Part shown: piece after piece, positions 29,412 through 37,155 of the stretch
Layout: the number at the start of each line of letters is the position of its first letter
Numbering within the stretch: position 1 is the first letter of the stretch
Source of the DNA: Deltaproteobacteria bacterium
Lineage (GTDB): Bacteria > Desulfobacterota > Binatia > HRBIN30 > JACQVA1
Assembly (NCBI GenBank): GCA_016178705.1
Contig: JACOST010000015.1
Coordinates: forward strand, 170,972-234,971
DNA length: 64,000 nucleotides
Direction of reading: 5' to 3'
Notes under the pieces: model-generated
Told to the model about the DNA's origin: nothing
The model's database searches: none
What the model saw: the letters and a program-made list of their open reading frames with translations, nothing else
Position numbers and translations under genes: made by a program

Positions 29412-29717
29412 ATGGGTGAGTTTATTCGTGTGGCAGCTCCCGCTGACATCCCGGCGGGGCAGGGGCGGACCTTCGAGGTGAACGGAAAGAAGGTGGCCGT
29501 CTTCAACTGTGACGGCGAATTCTATGCGATCGATGACACGTGCAAGCACCGCGGTGGGCCGCTCGGCGACGGCGATCTGGACGGCTGCATTGTGGCGTGC
29601 CCGTGGCACGGGTGGACGTACGATGTGACCACCGGTGTGTCGCCCGACGACCCCGACGCCGCTGTCGATCGATACGAAGTGAAAGTCGATGCCGACGGGG
29701 TACACGTGGCCGTCTGA
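29412..29717 (+). CDS. Rieske-type [2Fe-2S] ferredoxin
   Basis: A 101-residue soluble Rieske ferredoxin of the BphF/NirD-like type. The cluster ligands are CKHRGGPL (Cys-x-His) and CPWHGW (Cys-x2-His). The protein is a complete small domain with no fused oxygenase. Such proteins pass electrons to oxygenases. Its divergent neighbour is a diiron ferritin-like protein, so the two may form one oxygenation system, with a reductase encoded elsewhere. The start ATG 29412 is preceded by GAGGAGCG. Confidence 0.93.
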   Translation: MGEFIRVAAPADIPAGQGRTFEVNGKKVAVFNCDGEFYAIDDTCKHRGGPLGDGDLDGCIVACPWHGWTYDVTTGVSPDDPDAAVDRYEVKVDADGVHVAV

Positions 29718-29774
29718 CGCGGAAGCTACCCGCGCCCGGTCCGTTATCCTGGTCGGCGGTGGAGAGAAGGTGCC

Positions 29775-29990
29775 TTAGCCGCGATGCACGATGAAGCCGT
29801 GCGTCGGGTCGTAGGGAGAGACGGCGACGGTGACGCGGTCGCCGGGGATCACCTTGATGTGGAATCGCCGCAAGCGACCGCTGATGCGAGCGGTGAATTG
29901 ACGGCCCTTCTCGCCCTGCACGCGGAACTGGCCCCCGGCCAGCGATTCCATCACCGTGCCTTGGAACTGAATCAGATCGTCCTTCGCCAC
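29775..29990 (-). CDS. infA: translation initiation factor IF-1
   Basis: A 71-residue S1/OB-fold protein that binds the 30S A site during initiation. MAKDDLIQFQGTVMESLAGG and GDRVTVAVSPYDPTHGFIVHR are close to the family. The region QFTARISGRLRRFHIKVI is more basic and divergent than usual for a core IF-1 (usual ARISGKMRK.x.IRI), so it may be a secondary copy. It lies 15 bases downstream of the S21 gene, not in the usual ribosomal-protein operon with rpmJ. Confidence 0.92.
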   Translation of the reverse strand: MAKDDLIQFQGTVMESLAGGQFRVQGEKGRQFTARISGRLRRFHIKVIPGDRVTVAVSPYDPTHGFIVHRG

Positions 29991-30005
29991 GCTGTGGGCT
30001 CCTCC

Positions 30006-30308
30006 TTAGGAGACCGGGCCGCGTACGCGCAGCACGCGGGCGGCTTGCCGGCGGCGGCGTCGAATCGCTTCGCGGGTCTTGCGGCGTTTGCGATCGCCGG
30101 GCTTCTCGTAGTGTTCGTGCCGCTTGAGATCCTTGAGCAGGCCCTCGCGCATCACCAGTTTTTTGAAGGTTCGTAGAGCCGACTCGACACCGCGATCGTC
30201 GACGACCACGGTGAGCGCCTGCGAGCGGCGCACCGGCGAGTGAGAGGCATCGTTGCCTCGATGACTGTGCGACGGTGCGTCTTCACGCAGCTCGCTGGTT
30301 TCTCCCAT
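30006..30308 (-). CDS. rpsU: 30S ribosomal protein S21 with N-terminal extension
   Basis: A 100-residue protein. The S21 core starts near residue 38 (VVVDDRGVESALRTFKKLV, then LLKDLKRHEHYEKPGDRKRRK) and ends in a basic Arg-rich tail. S21 is usually 58-75 residues. ATG 30308 was chosen because GGAGG stands nine bases upstream; ATG 30317 lies directly on it. The polar Ser/His/Asp-rich extension of about 37 residues is unusual. If the true start is the internal GTG near residue 38 the protein would be normal-sized. It is followed at once by infA. Confidence 0.85.
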   Translation of the reverse strand: MGETSELREDAPSHSHRGNDASHSPVRRSQALTVVVDDRGVESALRTFKKLVMREGLLKDLKRHEHYEKPGDRKRRKTREAIRRRRRQAARVLRVRGPVS

Positions 30309-30515
30309 ATCGTTCATCCTCCCTTGCGGCACCGGGTTGTTACCGGCGCCGGATTCAATTGCTTCGGTCGGTGCCCGCGCTCGCTTGTCCGAAAACGAAT
30401 CGCGCCGCCGCAGGGCAAACACGCGCGACCGGGAACCACTCCTCACCACACTGCGCGTAACGGTCTCCAGCTTGCAGCCTCAGGCGCACCGCCTGACAGC
30501 ATGCTGGGCGTTGCC

Positions 30516-30545
30516 AAAAAACACCGCGCTACATAGCAGTAGCGC
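30516..30545 (-). terminator. rho-independent terminator after the RRM gene
   Basis: On the minus strand GCGCTAC and GTAGCGC form a perfect 7-bp stem with a 6-base loop, followed by GGTG and six T. It lies about 50 bases past the RRM stop codon, so it should end that transcript and separate it from the S21-infA pair. Confidence 0.75.
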
Positions 30546-30593
30546 TACCCGGAGTCGAGGCCGGCATGTCGGCGAGCCGGCCGAGTGCGAACG

Positions 30594-30887
30594 CTAGTGG
30601 CGCGGGCCGCCACGGGGGCCGCCGCGGCCCGCCCCCGGGTCGCGTTCACGCGCTTCGCTCACCTTGATCGGCCGCCCCTTGATGTCGCGGCCGTCAAGCT
30701 GTTCGACGGCGCGCTGGGCCTCTTCATCGGAACCCATCTCGACGAAGCCGAAGCCGCGCGATTGTCCGGTGTTGCGATCCATGATCACCGCGACCGAGTC
30801 GCAGGTGCCCACGGTCGAAAACGCCTGCCGCAGGTCTTCCTCCGTTGCGGTGTACGACAAATTCCCGATGTGCAACCTTCTCCCCAT
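30594..30887 (-). CDS. RRM-domain RNA-binding protein
   Basis: A 97-residue protein with one RNA recognition motif, like cyanobacterial Rbp and other bacterial small glycine-rich RNA-binding proteins. RNP2 is LHIGNL and RNP1 is RGFGFVEM; the tail is short and Gly/Arg-rich (GAGRGGPRGGPRH). ATG 30887 has AGGAAGAGG just upstream. Homologues are often cold-induced. The nearby S21 and IF-1 genes suggest a translation or RNA-folding role in the cold, which is inference. A stem-loop terminator follows. The 270 bases upstream (30888-31156) hold no gene. Confidence 0.93.
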   Translation of the reverse strand: MGRRLHIGNLSYTATEEDLRQAFSTVGTCDSVAVIMDRNTGQSRGFGFVEMGSDEEAQRAVEQLDGRDIKGRPIKVSEARERDPGAGRGGPRGGPRH

Positions 30888-31156
30888 TGCCTCTTCCTTT
30901 CTTTCACGCCATCGATCGAGATGCGGTGAGGTCATCGACGCCGCGCGCGGGGAGGCCCCGTGGCCTAGCCGCGGCACCAACAGGATCGGTTATCCGAGGC
31001 GCGAGACGTCGCGGGGAACAGCGGGCGTTGCGGCCGCGGAACAAACTGTACGTTGCAGCTGACACAATCAACCAGCGCGACGCTTCTTAGCACTGCCGCC
31101 CAGCGGATCGCAAACAAAATGTAGCGCGCTGCGGCAACGGAATCGGCGGGGTCCTT

Positions 31157-31969
31157 TTAACCCCGGTCATGGGGGCGGCGGCGCCGCAGCGCGGCGCGAA
31201 AGTTCGGCGTACGCTTTTCGAGAAAGGCGTTGCGACCCTCCATCGCTTCGTCGGTCTGGTAGTAGAGTTCGAGGGCGCTGAAGCCCATCTCGGTGATGCC
31301 GTGGATGTGGTCGGTGTCGGCGTTAAAGGAGAACTTCGCCAGCTTGAGCGCGGTCGGGCTCTTCTCCAGCAGCTCGGCGCACCAACGCTCGACCTCGACG
31401 CGCAACTTGGCGGCGGGTACCACCTTGTTCACCAGCCCCATCTGCAAGGCGTCTTCCGCGCTGTACTGGCGGCACAGATACCAGATCTCCCGCGCCTTCT
31501 TCTCCCCGACGATGCGGGCCAGATAGGCGGTGCCGAATCCGGGGTCGACGCTGCCCACGCGGGGGCCGGTTTGGCCGAAGACGGCAGTGTCGGCGGCGAT
31601 CGTCAGATCGCACAACACGTGGAGCACGTGGCCCCCGCCGATGGCGAAGCCGTTGACCATCGCGATCACCGGCTTCGGGATGCTGCGGATCACGGTGTGC
31701 AGCGAGGCCACGTCCATTCCGATGCCGGCGGCGCCTTGCCCGTAGCCGGTATCGCCTCGCTCCTTTTGGTCGCCGCCGCTGCAGAAGGCCTTGTCGCCCG
31801 CACCGGTGAGTACGACCACGCCGACATCGGGATCCGCCCACGCCTGACGAAAGGCGGCGACCAATTCGTCGACCGTGCGGGCGCGGAATGCATTGCGCAC
31901 TTCCGGTCGATTGATGGTAATCCACGCGATGCCCGCGCGTGCTTCGTAGACGATGTCGGTGAACGCCAT
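31157..31969 (-). CDS. crotonase-family ring hydrolase/cyclase (BadI- or MenB-like)
   Basis: A 270-residue enoyl-CoA hydratase superfamily enzyme. ATG 31969 has AAGGAG six bases upstream. [44 protein letters not shown] and [16 protein letters not shown] are shared by MenB (dihydroxynaphthoyl-CoA synthase) and BadI (2-ketocyclohexanecarboxyl-CoA hydrolase). [10 protein letters not shown] and [13 protein letters not shown] resemble BadI more, from memory of that family, while GGDQKxRGD resembles MenB. It stands alone, without men or bad genes nearby, so the role (menaquinone or alicyclic acid breakdown) is open. Confidence 0.82.
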   Translation of the reverse strand: MAFTDIVYEARAGIAWITINRPEVRNAFRARTVDELVAAFRQAWADPDVGVVVLTGAGDKAFCSGGDQKERGDTGYGQGAAGIGMDVASLHTVIRSIPKPVIAMVNGFAIGGGHVLHVLCDLTIAADTAVFGQTGPRVGSVDPGFGTAYLARIVGEKKAREIWYLCRQYSAEDALQMGLVNKVVPAAKLRVEVERWCAELLEKSPTALKLAKFSFNADTDHIHGITEMGFSALELYYQTDEAMEGRNAFLEKRTPNFRAALRRRRPHDRG

Positions 31970-32126
31970 GCCCGCTCCTTCAGCCGCGCGCATCTGAGCG
32001 GGAACGCCGCGGTCCTGTCAAGCCGAGGGCGCCGCCCAGGGATGCGGATTCTCCTTGACGAAAGTGTGAACGGTCGTGCTAGAACCGTTGGTCATGAGAT
32101 GGTTGGAGTTGACGACTGGCGCCCGC

Positions 32127-33668
32127 ATGGGTGAGGGAGGGGCACGGCTCGTCCGGACGGCCCTTACCGTAGGGATCGGGACGATGCTGCTGGCGTCGCG
32201 GCTGCTGGCCGAGGTGTCGGTATCGCCGGTTGATAGCGAGTTCTTCATTGGCTCCGCCCGCACATGCACCTACAACACCAATGGTGCTCAACCGGTCGTT
32301 ACCCAACAGTTCGGATCGCTCAATTTCAATCCGCCTTTGGGACTCATCCCGCTCTCGCCGGTCAGCCCGTCGACGGAAGCGTTCACCAACATTCTTACCA
32401 AGCCGGACGGCTCGTTCCTGGCTGCCACAGTGGCGGGTGATAGTCACATCCAGGTGGGTGTTGCCATTCCATTTTTTCTGGCGAAGTTTACGGGCAAGTT
32501 CTTCGTTTCCGGCTCGCAGCAAGTTTTCTTCGACATCTATCACGACGACGGCTTCGTGTTTGGGATGGATCAAGATGTGCAGCGGGTCTCGGGGCCGCTT
32601 GTTGGCGCACCGCTGAGTGGGCTCACCACCGGCGGTCTGCCCGTCATGGGTGCCTTCAACTCCTCAACGGGACCTCGCAAAAGCACCGTGGTGGTGAACT
32701 TTCCCGCCGCCGGCGAATACGAGTTTGAGTTCGATTACTTTCACTGCCGCGGACTGACGCGCACGTTTACCGTCTTTGCTGACCAGCGAGTAGTACCGCT
32801 GCTGCTCTTGACGCCGACGCCGGAGAACACTCTCACGCCGACTGTGTCGCCGACGCCGACATTGGGCACGCCCGTGCACACAGGCTCGATGACGCCGACG
32901 GTCAAACCGCACGACACCGGTACGCCGGCCGGTACGCCACCCACGCGCACGGCCACCCGAACCGTCACGCCGACGCCGACCACGACCCCCACGCCCACGC
33001 AGACGCCGACTCTGGGCGTGGGCTTCCTGATTGGCAACGATCGTGGCCAGCCAGGCGACACCGTCGTCGTCAACGTCGACTTCCAGCCGAGCGTGTCCGA
33101 TGGTCGGCCGTTTGGCCCCGATGAAGTGGCGGTACTCGATGCGGTGTTGGATTTTCCGCAATTGAATTTCGATCCGACCGACAGCGACGGCGACGGGGTT
33201 CCGGACGCGATCGTATTCAATCCCTTCAACGACCCGCTGCTAGCGCCATTCGCGGTGTCGGTGTTCAATCCGGGCACCGCTGGCGCCAATCGTATGCTCG
33301 ATCTGGAGATTGCCTCCGCCGCTGAAGACGAGGAGACCCTGCCCGCGGGCACGCTCATGACCATCGCGTTTCAGATTCCCGCGCGCAGCCCACTAGGCGA
33401 TCTGCTGATCTCGCCGGTGGTCGTACGCGCCTCGGATGGTGCGCACAACCTGGCAACCGTGATTACGCTGAAAGCCGGCGTCGTGCGGGTTGTGGCGGCA
33501 GCGACGCCTTCACCTGGGCCGACCACACCGGTCCAGGTCGCGATCGACACTCAAGGCGGCGGCTGCGTGATTCATCCGGGCGATGCGGGTGGCGTATTTC
33601 TCTGGGTGCTTCCCGCGACCCTCCTGCTAGCGCGACGCCGCGCGGTGCTGCGCGTTCCGCGCCGCTGA
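32127..33668 (+). CDS. secreted surface protein: PA14-like domain, Thr-Pro linker, cohesin-like domain, C-terminal sorting tail
   Basis: About 513 residues from ATG 32127, which gives a signal peptide; ATG 32094 is an alternative. The region of about 90-225 (FFVSGSQQVFFDIYHDDGF, then FPAAGEYEFEFDYFHC) resembles a PA14-type beta-barrel. A Thr-Pro linker of about 75 residues follows, then a cohesin-like domain (GQPGDTVVVNVDFQPS, DAVLDFPQLNFDP, DSDGDGVPD). The end is GGGCVIHPGDAGG, a hydrophobic helix and RRR, a tripartite tail like MYXO-CTERM or GlyGly-CTERM signals. It is probably displayed on the cell surface. The linker is akin to the tail of the FG-GAP protein at 14-16 kb. Confidence 0.72.
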   Translation: MGEGGARLVRTALTVGIGTMLLASRLLAEVSVSPVDSEFFIGSARTCTYNTNGAQPVVTQQFGSLNFNPPLGLIPLSPVSPSTEAFTNILTKPDGSFLAATVAGDSHIQVGVAIPFFLAKFTGKFFVSGSQQVFFDIYHDDGFVFGMDQDVQRVSGPLVGAPLSGLTTGGLPVMGAFNSSTGPRKSTVVVNFPAAGEYEFEFDYFHCRGLTRTFTVFADQRVVPLLLLTPTPENTLTPTVSPTPTLGTPVHTGSMTPTVKPHDTGTPAGTPPTRTATRTVTPTPTTTPTPTQTPTLGVGFLIGNDRGQPGDTVVVNVDFQPSVSDGRPFGPDEVAVLDAVLDFPQLNFDPTDSDGDGVPDAIVFNPFNDPLLAPFAVSVFNPGTAGANRMLDLEIASAAEDEETLPAGTLMTIAFQIPARSPLGDLLISPVVVRASDGAHNLATVITLKAGVVRVVAAATPSPGPTTPVQVAIDTQGGGCVIHPGDAGGVFLWVLPATLLLARRRAVLRVPRR

Positions 33669-33734
33669 GCCGATCAAGGCTCGTTTCAGCCCACCGATCG
33701 AGCGCTGGCCGCTGGCTGACACCCAGGAGTTCGC

Positions 33735-34700
33735 ATGAGTGAGCTGACGCACCGGTATGTCGAGACCAACGGGATTCGGATGCATGCGGTCGACGCCGGC
33801 AGCGGATTCCCCGTGCTGTTGTGTCACGGCTTTCCCGAACTCTGGTACTCGTGGCGGCATCAGATTGGTGCGCTGGCCGCCGCCGGCTATCGCGCGATTG
33901 CTCCTGATCAACGGGGCTTCGGGGAGACCGATGCGCCGGCCGCGATCGAGACATACTCCATTCATCACCTGGTGGGCGATCTCACCGGCCTGCTCGACGC
34001 GCTCGAGATCGACAAGGCGGTGATTGTCGGACACGACTGGGGCGGGCTGGTGGTGTGGCAGATGGCGCTGCTCGCGCCGCATCGCGTTGCCGGCGTCGTG
34101 GGCATCAACACTCCGTTTTTTCCGCGCTTGCCGATGAACCCGTTGGTGATGATGCGTGCCGCGGCGCAGGGCAGCTTTCACTACGTCCTCTATTTCCAAG
34201 AGCCCGGCGTCGCCGAAGCCGAACTCGATCGCGATCCGCGGCGGACCTTGCGCGGGTTCTACCAAGGGCCGAACCGCGCGGCGATGGAACTGGTGCGCGA
34301 TCTCTCTCCCGGTGTGTTCGGTCCGGCCGAAGGTGGTCTGCTCGACCGGTTGCCCGACAATGCACCGAGTGACTTCCTCACCGCGGCCGACTTCGATGTC
34401 TTCGCCGCAGCGTTCACCAAGACGGGTTTTCGCGGTGGACTCAACTGGTACCGCAACTTCGAGCGCAACTGGGAGACCACGGCGTATCTCGTTGGCGCCA
34501 AGGTCATGCAGCCGGCGTTGATGATCACCGCCGAGCTCGATCCCGTGTTGCGACCGGAGATGGCCGCGGGCATGGAGCTGTGGGTGCCGAACCTGCGTCA
34601 GACCGTGCTCGTGAATGAATCGGGACATTGGACGCAGCAAGAGAAGCCCGCGGAAGTGAACGCGGCGCTGCTGCAGTTCCTGGCGGAGTTTCGAAAGTAG
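33735..34700 (+). CDS. alpha/beta-hydrolase, epoxide hydrolase type
   Basis: A 321-residue soluble epoxide hydrolase-like enzyme. ATG 33735 has AGGAG upstream. HGFPE gives the oxyanion part, the nucleophile is Asp in GHDWGG, the acid is Asp in AELDPVL and the base is His in NESGHWTQQEKP. Tyr residues in the cap (YQGPN, NWYRNFERNW) fit epoxide activation. It opens epoxides to diols; the natural substrate is unknown. The gene stands alone between a surface protein and a convergent hypothetical gene. Confidence 0.9.
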   Translation: MSELTHRYVETNGIRMHAVDAGSGFPVLLCHGFPELWYSWRHQIGALAAAGYRAIAPDQRGFGETDAPAAIETYSIHHLVGDLTGLLDALEIDKAVIVGHDWGGLVVWQMALLAPHRVAGVVGINTPFFPRLPMNPLVMMRAAAQGSFHYVLYFQEPGVAEAELDRDPRRTLRGFYQGPNRAAMELVRDLSPGVFGPAEGGLLDRLPDNAPSDFLTAADFDVFAAAFTKTGFRGGLNWYRNFERNWETTAYLVGAKVMQPALMITAELDPVLRPEMAAGMELWVPNLRQTVLVNESGHWTQQEKPAEVNAALLQFLAEFRK

Positions 34701-34718
34701 CGCGGACGCGCCGATGCG

Positions 34719-35069
34719 TTACCGATCTGCGGCTTCGCGAATCAGCGCCTGCACCTGTTCGCGCAATGAGGCGCGGCGCGCGCCGAAGCGGCTGCGGGTA
34801 GAGAAAGCGACTTCCTTGCCGACAATGTCGGCAGTGATCAAATCACTGACGAACTGACAGATGGCGCGGCGCATTTGCTGTCGCCGCGCGTGCACGCGGG
34901 CATCGCGCTGCGCGGGGGTCAACCCCTTCTCGCGCGGATCGGGCAGCGTGTCACTGTGGACCTGCTTGAGCACGCGCCGCAAGCGCAGCTCCCAGCCGGC
35001 GGGCAACACAATGAGTAACTCGCCGTGTTTGCGGCCGGGTCGAGTGCGAATGGGTTGCGGGCGTGCCAT
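34719..35069 (-). CDS. hypothetical basic protein (116 aa)
   Basis: A 116-residue, Arg-rich protein starting at ATG 35069. It has no signal peptide or membrane helix. GLTPAQRDARVHARRQQMRR forms a charged helix in the middle, and the C-terminal third is also helical. I do not recognise a family. It converges on the epoxide hydrolase gene with an 18-base gap, which fits a real gene, but coding support is modest. The 270 bases upstream contain no gene but do contain a strong palindrome. Confidence 0.45.
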   Translation of the reverse strand: MARPQPIRTRPGRKHGELLIVLPAGWELRLRRVLKQVHSDTLPDPREKGLTPAQRDARVHARRQQMRRAICQFVSDLITADIVGKEVAFSTRSRFGARRASLREQVQALIREAADR

Positions 35070-35246
35070 CGGGTCATCTGCTGTGGGGTCTTCGGGTAGC
35101 AGGAAAGCCCGGCGCTTGTCGAGCGCAAAGTACGGAATGCCCTTCGCGCCCGAGGCCCGTTTCGCGCGTTGGCGTTCGCAAGTGGCGAGCGTCTGTCGAA
35201 CTGACGGAGGTCATCTCGTTTCCTGCGGATCGACATTCGGTCTCAC

Positions 35247-35262
35247 CCTACCGAACGGTAGG
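35247..35262. promoter_or_regulatory. 16-bp perfect palindrome, TetR-operator-like
   Basis: CCTACCGAACGGTAGG is a perfect dyad about 80 bases upstream of the acyltransferase operon. Compact symmetric sites around ACCGxxCGGT are typical of TetR-family repressors, as judged from general knowledge. No TetR gene lies beside it; the only one in the window is at 51.3 kb, whose own promoter shows different dyads. It probably controls the acyltransferase-hydrolase-LLM operon. Confidence 0.55.
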
Positions 35263-35339
35263 AAGGGCGTGGTCCCGTTGTCGCGCGGCGAGGATCAGGA
35301 GGAGAGGTTGACCGATGCGAAGTCGGTTTCCAGAATGAG

Positions 35340-36158
35340 ATGATGAGGGCGATGAACGTTGCAGACACGGCCCGCCCGGATCCGTTCGGCTTCGATCCGA
35401 CAACCGCCGAGCGCTGGCTCGGGTACGTACGGGCAGTCTTGTGGCCATACTTCCGGCCGCAAGTGATGGGTACGGAGCATTTGCCGCGTGGCCGCGCGCT
35501 CATCGTCGGTTGCCACTCCGGCGTGGTGCCGTACGACGCGGCGTGTACGTTGGTGGCGATCCACGAGGCGACAGGGCGCTTCTCGCGCGCCATTGGTGAC
35601 AACCTCTTCGGCCGCATCGGCGTGGTCGAGAACTTCTTGCGTCGGCAGGGGGCGTTGGTGGGTCACCCGGACGTGGTTGCGGGGTTGTTGCGCGCGGGTC
35701 ATATGGTGCTCGTGTTTCCTGGCGGCGCAAAGGACATGGAACGGCCCTACCTGACGCAGCGCTATCAAGTGTTGCCGCATCGTGGCTTCGCGCCCGGCCG
35801 CGGTGGGTACATCAAGCTGGCGCTGCGCACTCGCACACCGATCGTGCCGCTCGCCGTGGTCGGTGCCGAGGAAGCGCACGTCATGCTCGGCAGCGTTCCC
35901 GGGCTCGGGCCGGTCTTGGGCATGCCGTTCTTTCCGCTCCTGCTCTTCCCTGTGCCGCTGCCGGTGCGCTTGTACATCCGTTTTGGCAAGCCGATCACGT
36001 TGCCGGGCACGCCGGCGGACGCGCACGATCAAACCCGCGTGGATCAATTGAACGAGATGGTGCGCCGGCGCATTCAACGGCTGATTGCCGACACCGTGAC
36101 GCGCCGGCGCGGCCTCATCTTCAGCGAGTATCGCAATGGACGCGCGCACCCGCAGTGA
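35340..36158 (+). CDS. lysophospholipid acyltransferase-like protein (PlsC/DGAT2 superfamily)
   Basis: A 272-residue acyltransferase; ATG 35340, 35343 or 35352 could be used. The catalytic block is GCHSGVVPYDAA, as in the HSGxxPxD-type subfamily, and the substrate block is FPGGAKDMERPYLTQRYQV followed by RGGYIKLALRTRTPIVPLAVVG. A C-terminal hydrophobic stretch (FFPLLLFPVPLPV) suits membrane binding. It would acylate a lysolipid or diacylglycerol-like acceptor. It is the first gene of a three-gene operon with overlapping ends and lies downstream of a TetR-like operator. Confidence 0.85.
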   Translation: MMRAMNVADTARPDPFGFDPTTAERWLGYVRAVLWPYFRPQVMGTEHLPRGRALIVGCHSGVVPYDAACTLVAIHEATGRFSRAIGDNLFGRIGVVENFLRRQGALVGHPDVVAGLLRAGHMVLVFPGGAKDMERPYLTQRYQVLPHRGFAPGRGGYIKLALRTRTPIVPLAVVGAEEAHVMLGSVPGLGPVLGMPFFPLLLFPVPLPVRLYIRFGKPITLPGTPADAHDQTRVDQLNEMVRRRIQRLIADTVTRRRGLIFSEYRNGRAHPQ

Positions 36159-37155
36159 ACGGCCCAGCGTCGAATTCGTCCGCACGGCCGACGACTGGGA
36201 TCTGGCGCTGCACCGCTATCGCAGCGCGCGCAGCGATCTGCCGCCGGTGATTCTCTGCGCCGGCTACGCGTGTAATCGCCACTTCCTCGATTTCGACGAG
36301 CGTTACTCGCTCGCGCGCTTCCTGGCGCGGCGCGGCTTCGACACCTGGGTGCTCGAACTGCGCGGCCGTGGCTACAGTGAGGCCGCCGGCGATTCATCGC
36401 CGAATCGCAGTTGGACGTTTGACGACTTGGTCCAGTTCGATGTGCCCGCAGCAATTGCGCATGTACGGGCGCGTTGCGCGGGGCGCCCGCCGGTGTGGAT
36501 CGGCCACAGTATGGGCGGCATGGTGATGTATGCCGCGTTGGGCGCGAACGCCGCGCTGACTGAATCGGTCGCGGGCTTCGTCGCGATGGCGTCACCGGTC
36601 GCGTTTCCGCCGATCGCCTCATGGATGGCGCAGCGACTCGGCGAGTTTCTGCTGTTGCTGCCGTTTCCGGCGCGCTTGCCGCAGCACAACATTCTCGTCG
36701 CGTTGTGGTCCCTGGCGGGAAATTCCTCGCGCGCGTCGCAGGTCGGCATGAACCCGTACAATCTCGACCATGCCGCCTTCGGGCGCGCGCTGCGGCAATT
36801 CATCTGCAATGTCCCGCGCCGCAAGTTGCAGCAGTTCGTGCGCTGGTCGCTGACCGGCGCCTTTCGCTCTGCCGACGGCAGTGTCGACTACCGCGCGAAT
36901 CTGCCCCGCATCACCACGCCCGCCTTCATCATCGCCGGCGCCGCCGACCAGCTCGCGACGCCGGAGATCGTGGGGCTGGCCTACGATCGCATCGGCTCGC
37001 CGGCCAAACGCTACCGCGAGTTCGCCGCCGGCCCCGGCGTCAGCGCCGACTACGGCCACGTCGATCTCATCTTCGGGTCACGCGCACCGGACGAGGTGTT
37101 CCCAGCCATCAGCAGCTGGATTGAAACCGAGTTCGAATCGGAGGTGCGGTCATGA
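36136..37155 (+). CDS. alpha/beta-hydrolase, lipase/esterase-like
   Basis: A 339-residue alpha/beta-hydrolase. The nucleophile is Ser in GHSMGG (about residue 118), with DQLATPE giving the acid near 277 and GHVDLIFG the His near 308. PPVILCAGYACNRHFLDFDE is typical of the AB_hydro_lipase-like group acting on lipid esters. It overlaps the acyltransferase gene by 23 bases and the next gene by 4, so it is in the same operon. The set suggests acyl or lipid remodelling, which is inference. Confidence 0.88.
   Translation: MDARTRSERPSVEFVRTADDWDLALHRYRSARSDLPPVILCAGYACNRHFLDFDERYSLARFLARRGFDTWVLELRGRGYSEAAGDSSPNRSWTFDDLVQFDVPAAIAHVRARCAGRPPVWIGHSMGGMVMYAALGANAALTESVAGFVAMASPVAFPPIASWMAQRLGEFLLLLPFPARLPQHNILVALWSLAGNSSRASQVGMNPYNLDHAAFGRALRQFICNVPRRKLQQFVRWSLTGAFRSADGSVDYRANLPRITTPAFIIAGAADQLATPEIVGLAYDRIGSPAKRYREFAAGPGVSADYGHVDLIFGSRAPDEVFPAISSWIETEFESEVRS

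Noticed and set aside
35070..35339. Short open frames on both strands in the gap before the acyltransferase operon
   Set aside because: They have no family features and overlap a palindromic operator; the gap reads as a promoter region.
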